Shown here in pieces: positions 1-8,810 of a stretch of DNA of 64,000 bases (the first letter of the stretch is position 1; the number at the start of each line of letters is the position of its first letter). Where the stretch lies: positions 496,001-560,000 of the forward strand of contig JADKCP010000003.1 of the NCBI GenBank assembly GCA_016718805.1, read 5' to 3'. The position numbers and the translations under genes were made by a program. The notes under the pieces were generated by a model. It ran no database searches, had not been told where the DNA came from, and saw only the letters and a list, made by a program, of their open reading frames with translations. This stretch comes from Bacteroidota bacterium (GTDB lineage: Bacteria; Bacteroidota; Bacteroidia; UBA4408).

Positions 1-91
1 ATCAATTCAAAAGAACATTTGAATCCTATTCGAATAGCTCATTACACTCCGAGGATAGCAATTCTCAACTTGGGTAAATCAGCAAAAATTT

Positions 92-646
92 TTATTTTTT
101 CAAAAGCCCTACTTCCCATTCTTCTTTCAAAAGAGAAAACAGTAATAAGTCTAATGCACCTCGTTGGTGCTGCTCGGCTTGGCGTAGAGTTCCTTCGTAT
201 GTAAAGTGCAAACGCTGTGCAGTGTGCTTGCTGCGGATATTATCGCTGGCGCATTTCAGCTCCATGCGGTTTAAGTGGAGGTCGTTAAAAGCAAATTGCA
301 ATACTCTTTCGCAAGCTTTTTTTATATAGCCCTTACCTTCATAATCTTGGTCAATCCAATAGCCAATTTCACCAATTTTATTAATGAGATTAATGCGGTA
401 AATTCCTAATCGGCCAATCATTTTTGTTCCTAAAAATAAGGCAAAGGCATATTCAGTTCCCTCGGCAGTGCGTTGTTTCGAATCTTTTATGTAATTGCTA
501 ATAAATTCTTCCGATTGCATATTGGCAATCCAGGGAAACCAGGTGATGTAATATTCAGCATTTTTGCACATTAAGGTGTATAATTCACTGCTGTGTTCCG
601 GCTCCAGCAATTGCAAATAAAGCTGCTCGTTAATTTCTAACTTCAT
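92..646 (-). CDS. GNAT-family N-acetyltransferase (RimJ/RimL-like)
   Basis: A 184-aa protein of the RimJ/RimL branch of GNAT acetyltransferases, which transfer acetyl from acetyl-CoA to an amine, often a protein N-terminus or an amino compound. The acetyl-CoA pyrophosphate-binding loop is visible at about residues 100-110 (QDYEGKGYIKKA), and the family-typical stretch with N and R residues after it (about 125-150). The ATG at 646 is chosen because it gives a normal N-terminus (MKLEINEQ) and overlaps the TGA stop of the upstream heme A synthase gene as ATGA. A longer form starting at 682 would add 12 unneeded residues. Translational coupling with the upstream gene is likely. The substrate cannot be told from sequence. 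Confidence 0.85.
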   Translation of the reverse strand: MKLEINEQLYLQLLEPEHSSELYTLMCKNAEYYITWFPWIANMQSEEFISNYIKDSKQRTAEGTEYAFALFLGTKMIGRLGIYRINLINKIGEIGYWIDQDYEGKGYIKKACERVLQFAFNDLHLNRMELKCASDNIRSKHTAQRLHFTYEGTLRQAEQHQRGALDLLLFSLLKEEWEVGLLKK

Positions 647-1587
647 TGTTTTTGTAGTAACAAGGCAAGGCGCAACTGCCATCCAAACAGCAAACTGGCC
701 AACAACAAATGCAAGGGCTGCACAGCTGCCGGAAATGAAAAATAACTGAGTAAAATGCCTGCAAGTATTTCTAATGCAATAGTTCCGGCAGTTAAATAAA
801 TGAGCTCTCGGTTCTCACCTTGAGTGCTATTTGCTTTCAACAATTCCTTAATTAAGTATGCATTTAGCAACAACAACAAAATCGAAAAACTTCGGTGAAA
901 TTTAAACAAGGCCGATAGCTGATTCACCCATTCGTTGCGGTTGGCAAAATTAAACTGCTTGGCAATTTCATCTACTTCCTGTCGTACCTGTGTTCCTAAC
1001 ATTACCTGCAAAGCCGTAAACAAAAGGGCTACATAAAACCAGTTTTGCAGTTTGCTATTAACTTTAATTCTTTCAGAATTTTTCGAAATTAAATGGTACA
1101 AATAAATCAATACCGCCAATATTATCAATGCTACCAGCATGTGCACCGTAATTTTAGTAGGAGCCAAGTTAGAGCTAACTACCAAACTACCCAACCAACC
1201 CTGAAAACCAATTAAAATAAAGGAGCTAAGTGTTAACCAAAATACCAAGGCCCTGCTTTTTATGTAACGAAACGAAAGCACTAAACTTATAAAAACACTT
1301 ATTCCTAAAAGTACCCCAAACAAGCGATTCACATATTCAACCCAGGTATGATAGGCATTAAAGGCAGTATCGGCATAGCCCCTATGTGCATAAATTTCTT
1401 GGTAATTAGAAGGTAACTCACTTACATCGGTTGGAGGTATCCACTGCCCAAAACACTTCGGCCAATCGGGACATCCCATGCCGCTTTGTGTTGTACGCAC
1501 CACCGTTCCGGCCAATATTACCAGGTAAGTTAGAACTATAGTTGTGTAAACAAAAAATTTGAATCGGGTTTCAGCCTTTGCCGTCAT
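643..1587 (-). CDS. ctaA: Heme A synthase (COX15/CtaA family)
   Basis: A 314-aa polytopic membrane protein that oxidises the C8 methyl of heme O to give heme A for terminal oxidases. About eight hydrophobic segments are seen. Diagnostic residues include GTVVRTTQSGMGCPDWPKC near residues 27-45, with Cys39 and Cys45, then the heme-ligand type His at about 80 in AYHTWVEYVNRLFG and further His residues in the HMLVALIIL, FHRSFSILL and LHLLLASLLFG helices. The ATG at 1587 (MTAKAETRF) is preferred over one 45 bases upstream, which adds a short non-membrane leader. The stop overlaps the next gene by 4 bases. No ctaB or oxidase subunits are adjacent in this window. Confidence 0.93.
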   Translation of the reverse strand: MTAKAETRFKFFVYTTIVLTYLVILAGTVVRTTQSGMGCPDWPKCFGQWIPPTDVSELPSNYQEIYAHRGYADTAFNAYHTWVEYVNRLFGVLLGISVFISLVLSFRYIKSRALVFWLTLSSFILIGFQGWLGSLVVSSNLAPTKITVHMLVALIILAVLIYLYHLISKNSERIKVNSKLQNWFYVALLFTALQVMLGTQVRQEVDEIAKQFNFANRNEWVNQLSALFKFHRSFSILLLLLNAYLIKELLKANSTQGENRELIYLTAGTIALEILAGILLSYFSFPAAVQPLHLLLASLLFGWQLRLALLLQKQ

Positions 1588-1655
1588 GTACTGTATATTT
1601 TGCACCTGCGAAAGTAAAAAAATATACTGCAATGGCTAGCCTTAAACAGCCAGTA

Positions 1656-1677
1656 ATAGCTGATTTTAATCAGCTAT
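1656..1677. terminator. Hairpin between lipoprotein and ctaA genes
   Basis: A 10-bp perfect inverted repeat (ATAGCTGATT / AATCAGCTAT) with only two bases between the arms. It lies 40 bp past the stop of the minus-strand lipoprotein gene. There is no strong U tract, so it may be a weak terminator or RNA processing hairpin. Confidence 0.4.
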
Positions 1678-1717
1678 ATCCTTAAGATAAATTCAAGTTC
1701 TGGGGCAAATGCTCCCA

Positions 1718-2683
1718 CTAAATTGGTCTCGCCCGTCGTGCCCAGCTCTGACAAAATAGTTGATAACCAATGATGCGAATATTGTCTTTTCCGGCAAAAC
1801 TGGTTGCATTGTGTTGCGCTAAAATTGAATTGTAGGCATCCAAAAAAGTATGATTTTGCCCCATAGTATCGAAATAATCGTAGGCAAAGGTTTGTTCCAC
1901 ACTAAATAATACTACTATGTCAATAATTTTATTTTGTTTCAAAGCCTCCTGCCCAAAAAAGGTAAGTCGCGACTGCATGTACGAAAGGTTAGGACTAGCC
2001 CAGTAATCGTGCAAAAGAATACGATCGGTTGCCAATACCATTTTAGCTGCCTGCGAGGTTTCTTTGTTGGAAGGATTTTGAAACCAACCAAAGTAAAACT
2101 CCGAGGTGATTCGAGGGGTAGCAGCATGTGCAGTTGTATTCATGGTATTCACAATCTTAATCCAATCGCCAAAAGTATTGTTGGTGCCCGAATTCCAGTA
2201 TTCGTTTTCGAGGTTAAATACGTTGAAACGTTCAGTGGTATCGCTGCGCGAATTGTTGTAGGTTCTGGTTGAACCGGTAAACTGTGAAGCTAAGGAACGT
2301 ACCGCTGCTACCTCTTTTATGCCGTATTGGGTGCGGGCTTTTTTAATAAACTTGCCCAATTTGCTATAATTGGCACTATTGTTCAAAATGGCTTTGGTAT
2401 CGTATAAGCTAATAGCGGTAAGGTTTTCCTTTTTACACCAACGCAATAAGTTGTTTTCCGCAGCAGTATCGCCAAAAATCCAATCAAAGCTATCTACATA
2501 CACACCACGGTAAACCGGACTGGGCAATATTCTATAGGCATCCGAAGCTGTGTTGTTTGGACTAAGGTCGCTTGTATTGTCGTTTTCTTTGCGACAGCCT
2601 TCTAAAATGGCTAATACAAGCATAAAGGGTAAAACATAACGCAAAAATGCGTAAGATTTTGTGGGGTTAGTGTGTTGTTTCAT
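1718..2683 (-). CDS. Putative lipoprotein, TIM-barrel-like secreted protein of unknown function
   Basis: A 321-aa protein with a signal peptide ending in the lipobox LEGC (Cys30 if started at the ATG at 2683), so probably a lipoprotein. An upstream in-frame start at 2797 would put 38 residues before the signal peptide and is rejected. The body has alternating hydrophobic beta-like and helical segments (RGVYVDSFDWIFGD, LLRWCKKENLTAISLYD, YGIKEVAAVRS, ENEYWN, TDRILLHDYW), resembling a glycosidase-type barrel. The gene at 51242-53155 carries the same blocks in the same order. No family was recognised. No T9SS tail is present, unlike its larger relative. Confidence 0.75.
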   Translation of the reverse strand: MKQHTNPTKSYAFLRYVLPFMLVLAILEGCRKENDNTSDLSPNNTASDAYRILPSPVYRGVYVDSFDWIFGDTAAENNLLRWCKKENLTAISLYDTKAILNNSANYSKLGKFIKKARTQYGIKEVAAVRSLASQFTGSTRTYNNSRSDTTERFNVFNLENEYWNSGTNNTFGDWIKIVNTMNTTAHAATPRITSEFYFGWFQNPSNKETSQAAKMVLATDRILLHDYWASPNLSYMQSRLTFFGQEALKQNKIIDIVVLFSVEQTFAYDYFDTMGQNHTFLDAYNSILAQHNATSFAGKDNIRIIGYQLFCQSWARRARPI

Positions 2684-2908
2684 TGTTAAGAGGATTGTGT
2701 TATTACTATATGTAGCTATACTAACACAGGTGGGATATTCGAATAGCAAGCCAAACCTATTCACAATGAGCAAGCTGCTGAAATATAACTTGCTCAATAA
2801 GCTTAATTTTGTGCTGAACGGAAATTTGGCAGGTAAAAATATTATACTTAATTTCGCAGCCCCGAATGAAAAAAAGGGGAATTAGTATTAATTAAAAAAT
2901 TACAAAAC

Positions 2909-3220
2909 ATGTACGCAATTGTAGAAATAGCAGGGCAGCAATTTAAAGTTGCTAAAGACCAGCATCTCTTTGTACATCGCTTGGAAGGAGCAGTTGATTC
3001 AAAAGTAAATTTTGATTCGGTATTGCTTGTTGACAACGATGGAAAAGTAAAGGTGGGCGCCCCGGTTATCAGCGGAGCTAAAGTTTCCGCAAAAATTATG
3101 TCGCACGATAAAGGCGATAAAGTAATCGTCTTTAAAAAGAAAAGACGTAAAGGTTACCAAAAATCAAATGGTCACCGTCAGCAGTTTACCAAGATTTTAA
3201 TTGAATCAATTACTGCTTAA
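2909..3220 (+). CDS. rplU: 50S ribosomal protein L21
   Basis: A 103-aa ribosomal protein L21, which binds 23S rRNA in the large subunit. The N-terminus MYAIVEIAGQQFKV and the C-terminal KKKRRKGYQKSNGHRQ basic segment are family signatures, and the length is normal. It is followed after 26 bp by rpmA, the universal neighbour. A possible Bacteroidota minus-7 element (TAATTTTG) lies at 2804-2811, but no matching minus-33 was found. Confidence 0.98.
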   Translation: MYAIVEIAGQQFKVAKDQHLFVHRLEGAVDSKVNFDSVLLVDNDGKVKVGAPVISGAKVSAKIMSHDKGDKVIVFKKKRRKGYQKSNGHRQQFTKILIESITA

Positions 3221-3246
3221 TTATTCACATACTAAAGAAATAAGAA

Positions 3247-3513
3247 ATGGCACATAAAAAAGGTGCGGGTAGTTCGAAGAACGGCCGTGAGTCACACAGT
3301 AAAAGATTAGGTGTTAAAATTTATGGCGGTCAGTTGGCCATTGCAGGTAACATTATTGTTCGCCAGCGTGGAACTAAACACAACCCGGGAGTAAACGTTG
3401 GTATTGGTAAAGATCATACCTTATTTGCTTTGGTGGATGGAACCGTTAATTTTAGAAAAACACGAAACGATAAATCATACGTTTCTATTGAACCATTTGC
3501 TGCTGAAGCATAA
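3247..3513 (+). CDS. rpmA: 50S ribosomal protein L27
   Basis: An 88-aa ribosomal protein L27 whose N-terminal tail reaches the peptidyl transferase centre. The start MAHKKGAGSSKNGRESHSK and the GGQ-LAIAGNIIVRQRGT block are diagnostic. There is no extra N-terminal extension of the kind cleaved in Firmicutes. It is co-transcribed with rplU and ends at a strong hairpin terminator. Confidence 0.98.
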   Translation: MAHKKGAGSSKNGRESHSKRLGVKIYGGQLAIAGNIIVRQRGTKHNPGVNVGIGKDHTLFALVDGTVNFRKTRNDKSYVSIEPFAAEA

Positions 3514-3530
3514 TCAATAAAATCATTGTA

Positions 3531-3568
3531 AAAAGGTCTTCTGAATTTTTTCGGGAGACCTTTTTTTT
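3531..3568 (+). terminator. Rho-independent terminator of rplU-rpmA
   Basis: Stem AAAAGGTCT (3531-3539) pairs with AGACCTTTT (3556-3564), followed by a run of eight T. It is 17 bp after the rpmA stop. Confidence 0.9.
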
Positions 3569-3662
3569 GCTCCAAACAGCACTCTAGTGTTGCTGGTAGC
3601 AGTTAAAATGAAATGCCGAATAGTCCTTTATCCTTTGTAAAACACTAAACAAGCCAAGTACA

Positions 3663-4007
3663 ATGATTCAGATTTATCACAAGAGTAATTGCAGCACTAG
3701 CTTAAGCGTACTAAAGCTCATTAAAGATGCAGGTAAAAAAGTAAGCATTATTCACTACCTCGAAACTCCATTAAATTTAGAACAACTGCAGCAATTACTA
3801 GTGCTGCTGAATATACCGGCCGAAAATTTAGTGCGTAAAAAGGAGAAACTATTTCAGGAAAAATATGCCCATCGAAAACTCAAAGAAAGCGACTATTTGA
3901 AAATGCTGGTGAAACATCCCATACTCATGGAGCGCCCGGTAGTGGTAAAAGGTAAAAAAGCAATCATTGCCCGTCCCATCGAAACAGTAATTAATTTTAT
4001 TAAGTAA
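3663..4007 (+). CDS. ArsC/Spx-family arsenate-reductase-like protein
   Basis: A 114-aa thioredoxin-fold protein of the ArsC/YfgD family. The N-terminal strand MIQIYHKSNCSTS has a single Cys at residue 10 in the position of the ArsC catalytic Cys. The C-terminal block HPILMERPVVVKGKKAIIARP is the family signature. Members reduce arsenate with glutaredoxin or act as glutathione-dependent oxidoreductases, and the exact substrate is not settled by sequence. It is followed after 22 bp by a DUF1801 gene, probably in one transcript. No arsenic-resistance genes are nearby, so a housekeeping redox role is as likely. Confidence 0.85.
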   Translation: MIQIYHKSNCSTSLSVLKLIKDAGKKVSIIHYLETPLNLEQLQQLLVLLNIPAENLVRKKEKLFQEKYAHRKLKESDYLKMLVKHPILMERPVVVKGKKAIIARPIETVINFIK

Positions 4008-4029
4008 TTTCGTACTTATTTTTTTAACC

Positions 4030-4419
4030 ATGGACGTCAAGGAAATTCAAAATGTGGATGCATACATTGCCCAGTTTTCAAATCCCGCCAAGGAAAGACT
4101 GCTGCAAATGCGAGAATTGATTTTAGCTTGTGCTCCCGATGCAAGCGAAGTAATTAGCTACCAAATGCCCGCACTGCGCTTACATGGAATGCTGGTATAT
4201 TATGCAGCATTTAAAAATCATTGCAGCCTTTTTCCATCAAATAGTAAGCTAATAGCTAGTCTCGAAAAAGACTTAACAAAGTATAAAACTTCCAAGGGAA
4301 CCATTCAATTTCCCTATGACCAGCCATTGCCGACAAAGCTTATCCAAAAAATTGTGCGTTTACGAGTAAAGGAAAATCTGGAAAAGGCAAAACTAAAGTC
4401 CGGCAAAGCAAAAAAATAA
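4030..4419 (+). CDS. DUF1801 / YdhG-like protein
   Basis: A 129-aa protein of the DUF1801 family, whose fold is related to the iron chaperone Fra/YdhG of Bacillus. Signature segments are VDAYIAQFSNPAKERLLQMRELI at the N-terminus, EVISYQMPALRLHG in the middle and KGTIQFPYDQPLPTKLIQKIVRLRVKEN near the end. The basic Lys-rich tail is unstructured. It sits 22 bp after the ArsC-like gene. Function in this organism is unknown. Confidence 0.85.
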   Translation: MDVKEIQNVDAYIAQFSNPAKERLLQMRELILACAPDASEVISYQMPALRLHGMLVYYAAFKNHCSLFPSNSKLIASLEKDLTKYKTSKGTIQFPYDQPLPTKLIQKIVRLRVKENLEKAKLKSGKAKK

Positions 4420-4508
4420 GCCAACTCTTTCATAGTATTTTACAATGGATGCGGCTTTTTATACTTTCTAAATTAAACTTAACTCCCAAGCCACTAAGTA
4501 AACATAGC

Positions 4509-4563
4509 AATGAAACGGGCTTGTAAATAAGTAGTTGATAAACTTATTTATTTTAGTTTCATT
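4509..4563. repeat. Nested inverted repeat
   Basis: Two concentric inverted repeats: outer arms AATGAAAC (4509-4516) and GTTTCATT (4556-4563), inner arms TAAATAAGT (4524-4532) and ACTTATTTA (4542-4550). It lies in the 250-bp gap before the T9SS gene. It may act as a terminator for the ArsC-like/DUF1801 pair or be a small repeat element. A TACTTTTG minus-7-like box follows at 4580-4587. Confidence 0.55.
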
Positions 4564-4669
4564 GAGTTAAAAAATAATTTACTTTTGGCTAGTGATAAAT
4601 AATGCCTAACACAATTGATTTTATACCACATAATAAACCCTTATAAATAAACCCTTTTAATTGCTTTTC

Positions 4670-5599
4670 ATGAAAACAAAATTACTTTTTTACAACCTTT
4701 TAATTGCTCTTTTTGCATCCTACAAAAGTTCCTATTCGCAAGTAAATACTTATTTACAAAATAATCCTGTCTGGCAAACGACTAGCACTTGCACTTATGG
4801 CGGATTTTGTGTAAAAAACGAATTGATGAATTATTACGTAAAAGGTGATACTTTAATTGATACGTTAACATACGGCATTGTTTACAAAAAGCAGCAAGGC
4901 TCGCTTTTTTGGAATGCAGGCGGAAATAATTTTGGCTGCGAGGGAAATTATGCATCAATCGATGCAAATCCTTCCTACTTTATTCGTTCGTTTGATAAGC
5001 AAATGTACATTCGCTTGCCACAAGATACTGTGGAACAATTACTTTATAATTTTGATTTAGCTGTGGGCGATACTTTGCCATTGAGTTATACCAATTATGC
5101 AATGGACATAATAGTTTCGGCGATTGATAGTATTTACACTGCTCATGGATACCGTAAGCGTTTTACTTTGTCGGGAAATACTTGGTCAACCTACTTGTTA
5201 GAAGGTATAGGGCATTCGCGCGGATTGGTGGAACAATTAAAATCGGTTCCTTTGTGTACCTACACCCTTACTTGTTTTGGATTAAATGATACTGCCTATT
5301 ATCCTGCACTTGGCTCAACCTGCGAGGTAGCAATCGGTATTTATGAATCCACTAAATTGTATCCACTTTCGGTATATCCCAATCCTACTTCTACCGGTAT
5401 AAATTTCGATTATGCCGAGGATTTGCAAAATGCAAAACTTAAATTAGTGAACCTGGTAGGTGTTGCAGTATATCCTGAAATTAGCCAACAAAAAGGGAAA
5501 TTGTATATTCAACCGAACAGCCTCAGCCCGGGAATTTATTTTTATGAATTTACTGCGACAGGAGCCGAAAAAAAGTTAGGAAAATTAATCATCAACTAA
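4670..5599 (+). CDS. Secreted protein with T9SS type-A sorting domain
   Basis: A 309-aa exported protein. Residues 1-24 form a Sec signal peptide (MKTKLLFYNLLIALFASYKSSYSQ). The final 75 or so residues form a T9SS C-terminal domain beginning LSVYPNPTSTG and ending GIYFYEF...KLGKLIIN. The middle has no recognised enzyme motif but is rich in aromatic and Asp-Thr residues, with several Cys that could pair. The ATG at 4670 is chosen over a TTG three codons upstream. The downstream membrane protein gene starts 11 bp after the stop, so the two may be co-transcribed. Confidence 0.8.
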   Translation: MKTKLLFYNLLIALFASYKSSYSQVNTYLQNNPVWQTTSTCTYGGFCVKNELMNYYVKGDTLIDTLTYGIVYKKQQGSLFWNAGGNNFGCEGNYASIDANPSYFIRSFDKQMYIRLPQDTVEQLLYNFDLAVGDTLPLSYTNYAMDIIVSAIDSIYTAHGYRKRFTLSGNTWSTYLLEGIGHSRGLVEQLKSVPLCTYTLTCFGLNDTAYYPALGSTCEVAIGIYESTKLYPLSVYPNPTSTGINFDYAEDLQNAKLKLVNLVGVAVYPEISQQKGKLYIQPNSLSPGIYFYEFTATGAEKKLGKLIIN

Positions 5600-5609
5600 A
5601 CGCTACATT

Positions 5610-6299
5610 ATGCTGCAAGTGCCTGAATACGTATCTATCGTATTTAGTTTAACTACTTTTTTCAGCATCTATTTTTTTTATAGGGCTAGTCAAAATTCTA
5701 AAACAGTATTGTTGTTGTTACTGGCATGGACAATTGTGCAAGCATTGCTGGCTTATTCAGGATTTTATACCAATACCGGCAGCATGCCACCGCGACTTAT
5801 TTTTGGATTATTGCCAACTTTAATAGGCATTGCAGTATTATTTACTATTCCTTCGGGAAAGCAATTTCTAAAAAGTTTGTCTTCTTCCCACATACTTTTC
5901 ATTCACACTCTACGTTTACCTGTTGAGCTTGTATTATATTGGCTTTCGCTGTATAAAGTAGTACCGGTAATCATGACTTTTGAAGGAGCCAACTACGATA
6001 TTTTTTCAGGAATAAGCGCTTGTGTTCTTCTGCTATTAACACTACGAAAAGAGCCTCTATCAAAGGCTTTGCTTGTGGTGTGGAATTTAATTTGTTTGGC
6101 ATTACTAGTTACCATTGTGGGTATAGCGGTACTTTCGGCGCCTTTTCCGTTTCAGCAATTGGCCTTTGATCAGCCGAATATTGCAGTACTTTATTTCCCA
6201 TTTGTGTGGCTTCCAACTGTGGTAGTTCCCTTGGTATTGCTGGCGCACCTGGCAACTTTGTATCAGCTCTTAAATAAAACAAAAAATCCTTTGCCCTAA
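5610..6299 (+). CDS. Polytopic membrane protein of unknown function
   Basis: A 229-aa integral membrane protein with about seven predicted hydrophobic helices and very few charged residues between them. Recognisable features are LRLPVELVLYWLSL in the middle and a proline-containing last helix (FVWLPTVVVPLVLLAHLATLYQLL). The fold and function were not recognised. It starts 11 bp after the T9SS gene stop. Its own stop codon lies inside the loop of a perfect 14-bp terminator hairpin. Confidence 0.75.
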   Translation: MLQVPEYVSIVFSLTTFFSIYFFYRASQNSKTVLLLLLAWTIVQALLAYSGFYTNTGSMPPRLIFGLLPTLIGIAVLFTIPSGKQFLKSLSSSHILFIHTLRLPVELVLYWLSLYKVVPVIMTFEGANYDIFSGISACVLLLLTLRKEPLSKALLVVWNLICLALLVTIVGIAVLSAPFPFQQLAFDQPNIAVLYFPFVWLPTVVVPLVLLAHLATLYQLLNKTKNPLP

Positions 6300-6317
6300 T
6301 TCAGCAAAGGATTTTTT
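6281..6317. terminator. Bidirectional terminator between convergent genes
   Basis: A perfect 14-bp stem, AAAAAATCCTTTGC (6281-6294) with GCAAAGGATTTTTT (6303-6316), and an 8-nt loop that contains the TAA stop of the plus-strand gene. A- and T-runs on both sides let it serve the convergent minus-strand gene ending at 6329. Confidence 0.92.
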
Positions 6318-6328
6318 GTTCCTAATCT

Positions 6329-7255
6329 TTATTCTTTCACAAAACGAAGTACTTGCTTTGTTTCATTTGTAGAAACTTCTAATAAATAAATTCCTGCATT
6401 CAAATTCTCCAAGTCAAGTATATTGCTGTTTTGCAAAGGAATTAGTTCTCTTCCAAGCAACGATAATACTCTTGCACGCACAACTTCATTGCTCGCCAAT
6501 TTAATGCGAAGCTGATTGCCGGCTGGATTAGGAACTAATTGAATCGCATTTTGTGCTATAGCTGATTGCTGCTCTATGCTTGTAACTAAATTGAATCCAA
6601 TTTGATCAATTAACAAGTGTGTTCCCAAAGATGGCTGCTTATAACCGGGACTTGCTGTGTAAAAATTACTAAAGCGCAAGCTATAATATGCTGCAGGTGC
6701 AGTTGAAGTGTACACTACCGGAGCATAAATTTCGGTATAAGTTTGAGTGGAATCGCTAAGCAATATTTCGCACTCCCCGGTGCTGATTCCTAAGCTATCA
6801 TACAAAGTAAGCAAGGAATAAGCAGTATCGCCGTTTGCCGGAAAATACTTATAGTGAAATCCAAAATTGATAGGGGCAAAGGGATTGAAAGCAGTAGCAT
6901 TGGTAGGAACTAAATTTAAAATCCCCCAAGAGCTAAACACCGAATCTTCATCGGAAGCTACCGCACCAACTATGCCTGTATTGCTGGTATAATTCCAAGC
7001 ATTGTGCAATTCGAGCGCATGACTTCCGCTATAAGCATCGGTAGTAGGCGCATACAAAGGACCATCGTACACAATTGAATCGCCATGCATAACCCCATTT
7101 GTATCGAGCCAGGCTTGAAAAATATATACATTTCCCCAATTGGCTATAGTTCCATCGGAGTTAAGTGAATTGAAATTACTGTTGGGTACTTGCGCAAAAG
7201 CACTTAAGTGCAAAAAAGTACACAAAACGAAAAAGCAGTTTTTTAGAGTTTTCAT
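6329..7255 (-). CDS. Secreted protein with T9SS type-A sorting domain
   Basis: A 308-aa exported protein with signal peptide MKTLKNCFFVLCTFLHLSAFAQ. The body resembles a carbohydrate-binding beta-sandwich seen in Bacteroidota cargo: a PNSNFNSLNSDGTIANW opening, ALELHN and LLIDQIGF strands. A T9SS tail follows (about residues 238-308: IQLVPNPAGNQLRIKL ... NAGIYLLEVSTNETKQVLRFVKE). The beta-sandwich assignment is inference. It lies head-to-tail 17 bp after the T9SS gene at 7273-8661 and may share its transcript. Confidence 0.8.
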   Translation of the reverse strand: MKTLKNCFFVLCTFLHLSAFAQVPNSNFNSLNSDGTIANWGNVYIFQAWLDTNGVMHGDSIVYDGPLYAPTTDAYSGSHALELHNAWNYTSNTGIVGAVASDEDSVFSSWGILNLVPTNATAFNPFAPINFGFHYKYFPANGDTAYSLLTLYDSLGISTGECEILLSDSTQTYTEIYAPVVYTSTAPAAYYSLRFSNFYTASPGYKQPSLGTHLLIDQIGFNLVTSIEQQSAIAQNAIQLVPNPAGNQLRIKLASNEVVRARVLSLLGRELIPLQNSNILDLENLNAGIYLLEVSTNETKQVLRFVKE

Positions 7256-7272
7256 AAGGTAAAAGTATAAGA

Positions 7273-8661
7273 TTAATGAATAAGTTTAGATGTCATAATT
7301 GTAGCAGCTTCTTGTTGTATGCTTAAAACATAACTACCTTTTGGTAAGGAAGTTAAATTTATTTTGCAAGAAGTATTTTGATGCAAAAGTTTTTCGCGTA
7401 TCCACAGCTTCCCATCCATACCATGTATACTCACTTGTAAGCAAGTAGTACAAGATTGAGGTAGTTGGCTTATTTCAATATATTCGTTGGCCGGATTAGG
7501 GTATAGCAATATGCTGGATTGTTCTACATTTCGTTTTACCTCTGTTGGCAAAGTTCCCGTTAAGGTATAAATACCCCGACTACTAGTGTTTATATAACCA
7601 CCCGTGAAGCCGTTATTGCTTCCGGTAAATGCGCAAACGGTGTGTTGCTCAGTTGAATCTAACAAGGTCCAATGCATTCCTCCATCCACACTAATGGCCG
7701 AAAAGGCTGCATATACCGAATCATATTCGCTGGTAACAATAAAGGTATTGGCAGTACCCGGAACATATCCAACATCGTATTTTGCAGAGCCATCATCCAC
7801 GTTCAATGAGTTAAGTTCAATGGGCATGGGCGACCAGGTTAGTCCACCATCGGTAGTAAATACACTCGAATCGGCATCGGTGCCACCACTGCCTCCGCTT
7901 CCTCCACCAATGTATTCGGAGGCTACCGCAATTCCATAGTTTTGATCACGAAAGGCAATTCCCTTTATAGAGTGATAAATACAATTAGGCAATACGGTCC
8001 AGCTTACGCCTTGGTTGGTACTTTTATAAAAATTGCCATACACATCGCCCAGCCAAATGGTATTGCCGAGCACTTCATAGGTATTTAATAGAAACTGGGT
8101 AGTTCCTCCGCCAACTATAGCTTGCGGTACAGGCAAAGCACCGTTAAATACCCAATTAGCACCCCCATTGCTTGTTATAAATACGGATGAATCGCCCACA
8201 GCCACACCTTGGTTGGAATCAAAAAAGTGTACAAAGCGGGCTGCATCTATAAAATTGGCACTTGTTTGCTGCTGCCAGCTTACCCCTCCATTGCTCGTTT
8301 TGTAAATTGAACCACTGGTATTGGTCGATATATCGGCAGTTGCAATCCAGGCTGTACTTGCCGATAAGGCCGAAATACACACAGGTGTATGGTTCGCCGG
8401 AAGGGCTATAGTGCCTGCTACCCAATTAATTCCGTTAACAGTTTTAGTAAAATAGGGCACTTGTCCACCGCAAGATCCGGCACTGAATACCGATAAAATT
8501 CCCCAAGCGACTGATGGACTTGGTGCCGAAATATCCACAACACATACACCCGAGGGCGAAACTAGTCCTGTTCCATGCTTTATCCAATTTTGAGATTTAG
8601 CGCTCGTTAAAGCCATCATAACGAGTAAATTTGCGAATAACGTCAGTTTAATTTTTTTCAT
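7273..8661 (-). CDS. Secreted BNR/Asp-box beta-propeller protein with T9SS sorting domain
   Basis: A 462-aa exported protein. The ATG at 8661 gives signal peptide MKKIKLTLFANLLVMMALTSAKSQ, while an upstream start at 8775 adds 38 residues without signal character. At least five Asp-box-like motifs are seen (SNGGVSW, SNGGANW, TNQGVSW, TDGGLTW, VDGGMHW), typical of sortilin/YCF48-type propellers. A Gly-Ser-rich loop (GGGSGGSGG) lies mid-protein. The T9SS tail starts ILLYPNPANEYIEI and includes a TCCTTC-type Cys pair region (QSCTTCLQVSI). Such proteins are cell-surface or secreted, and the ligand is unknown. Confidence 0.85.
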   Translation of the reverse strand: MKKIKLTLFANLLVMMALTSAKSQNWIKHGTGLVSPSGVCVVDISAPSPSVAWGILSVFSAGSCGGQVPYFTKTVNGINWVAGTIALPANHTPVCISALSASTAWIATADISTNTSGSIYKTSNGGVSWQQQTSANFIDAARFVHFFDSNQGVAVGDSSVFITSNGGANWVFNGALPVPQAIVGGGTTQFLLNTYEVLGNTIWLGDVYGNFYKSTNQGVSWTVLPNCIYHSIKGIAFRDQNYGIAVASEYIGGGSGGSGGTDADSSVFTTDGGLTWSPMPIELNSLNVDDGSAKYDVGYVPGTANTFIVTSEYDSVYAAFSAISVDGGMHWTLLDSTEQHTVCAFTGSNNGFTGGYINTSSRGIYTLTGTLPTEVKRNVEQSSILLYPNPANEYIEISQLPQSCTTCLQVSIHGMDGKLWIREKLLHQNTSCKINLTSLPKGSYVLSIQQEAATIMTSKLIH

Positions 8662-8810
8662 GTTGCTTTTTTTTAAGTTAGTAATTGCACCAAAAGGGCG
8701 ATTAATTGATCGACGCAAAACTAGGGGAGCAAGCAGGCCTTTACCTAATTTTAGAGGTAGACATGAGGTGAACATCCGGTAAAAACAGGTAATCTTAATG
8801 TAACTTTTAC

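Noticed and set aside
19..204. Open frame at the left edge of the window
   Set aside because: It runs antisense to the 3' end of the GNAT gene and has no coding features; positions 1-91 hold nothing recognisable.
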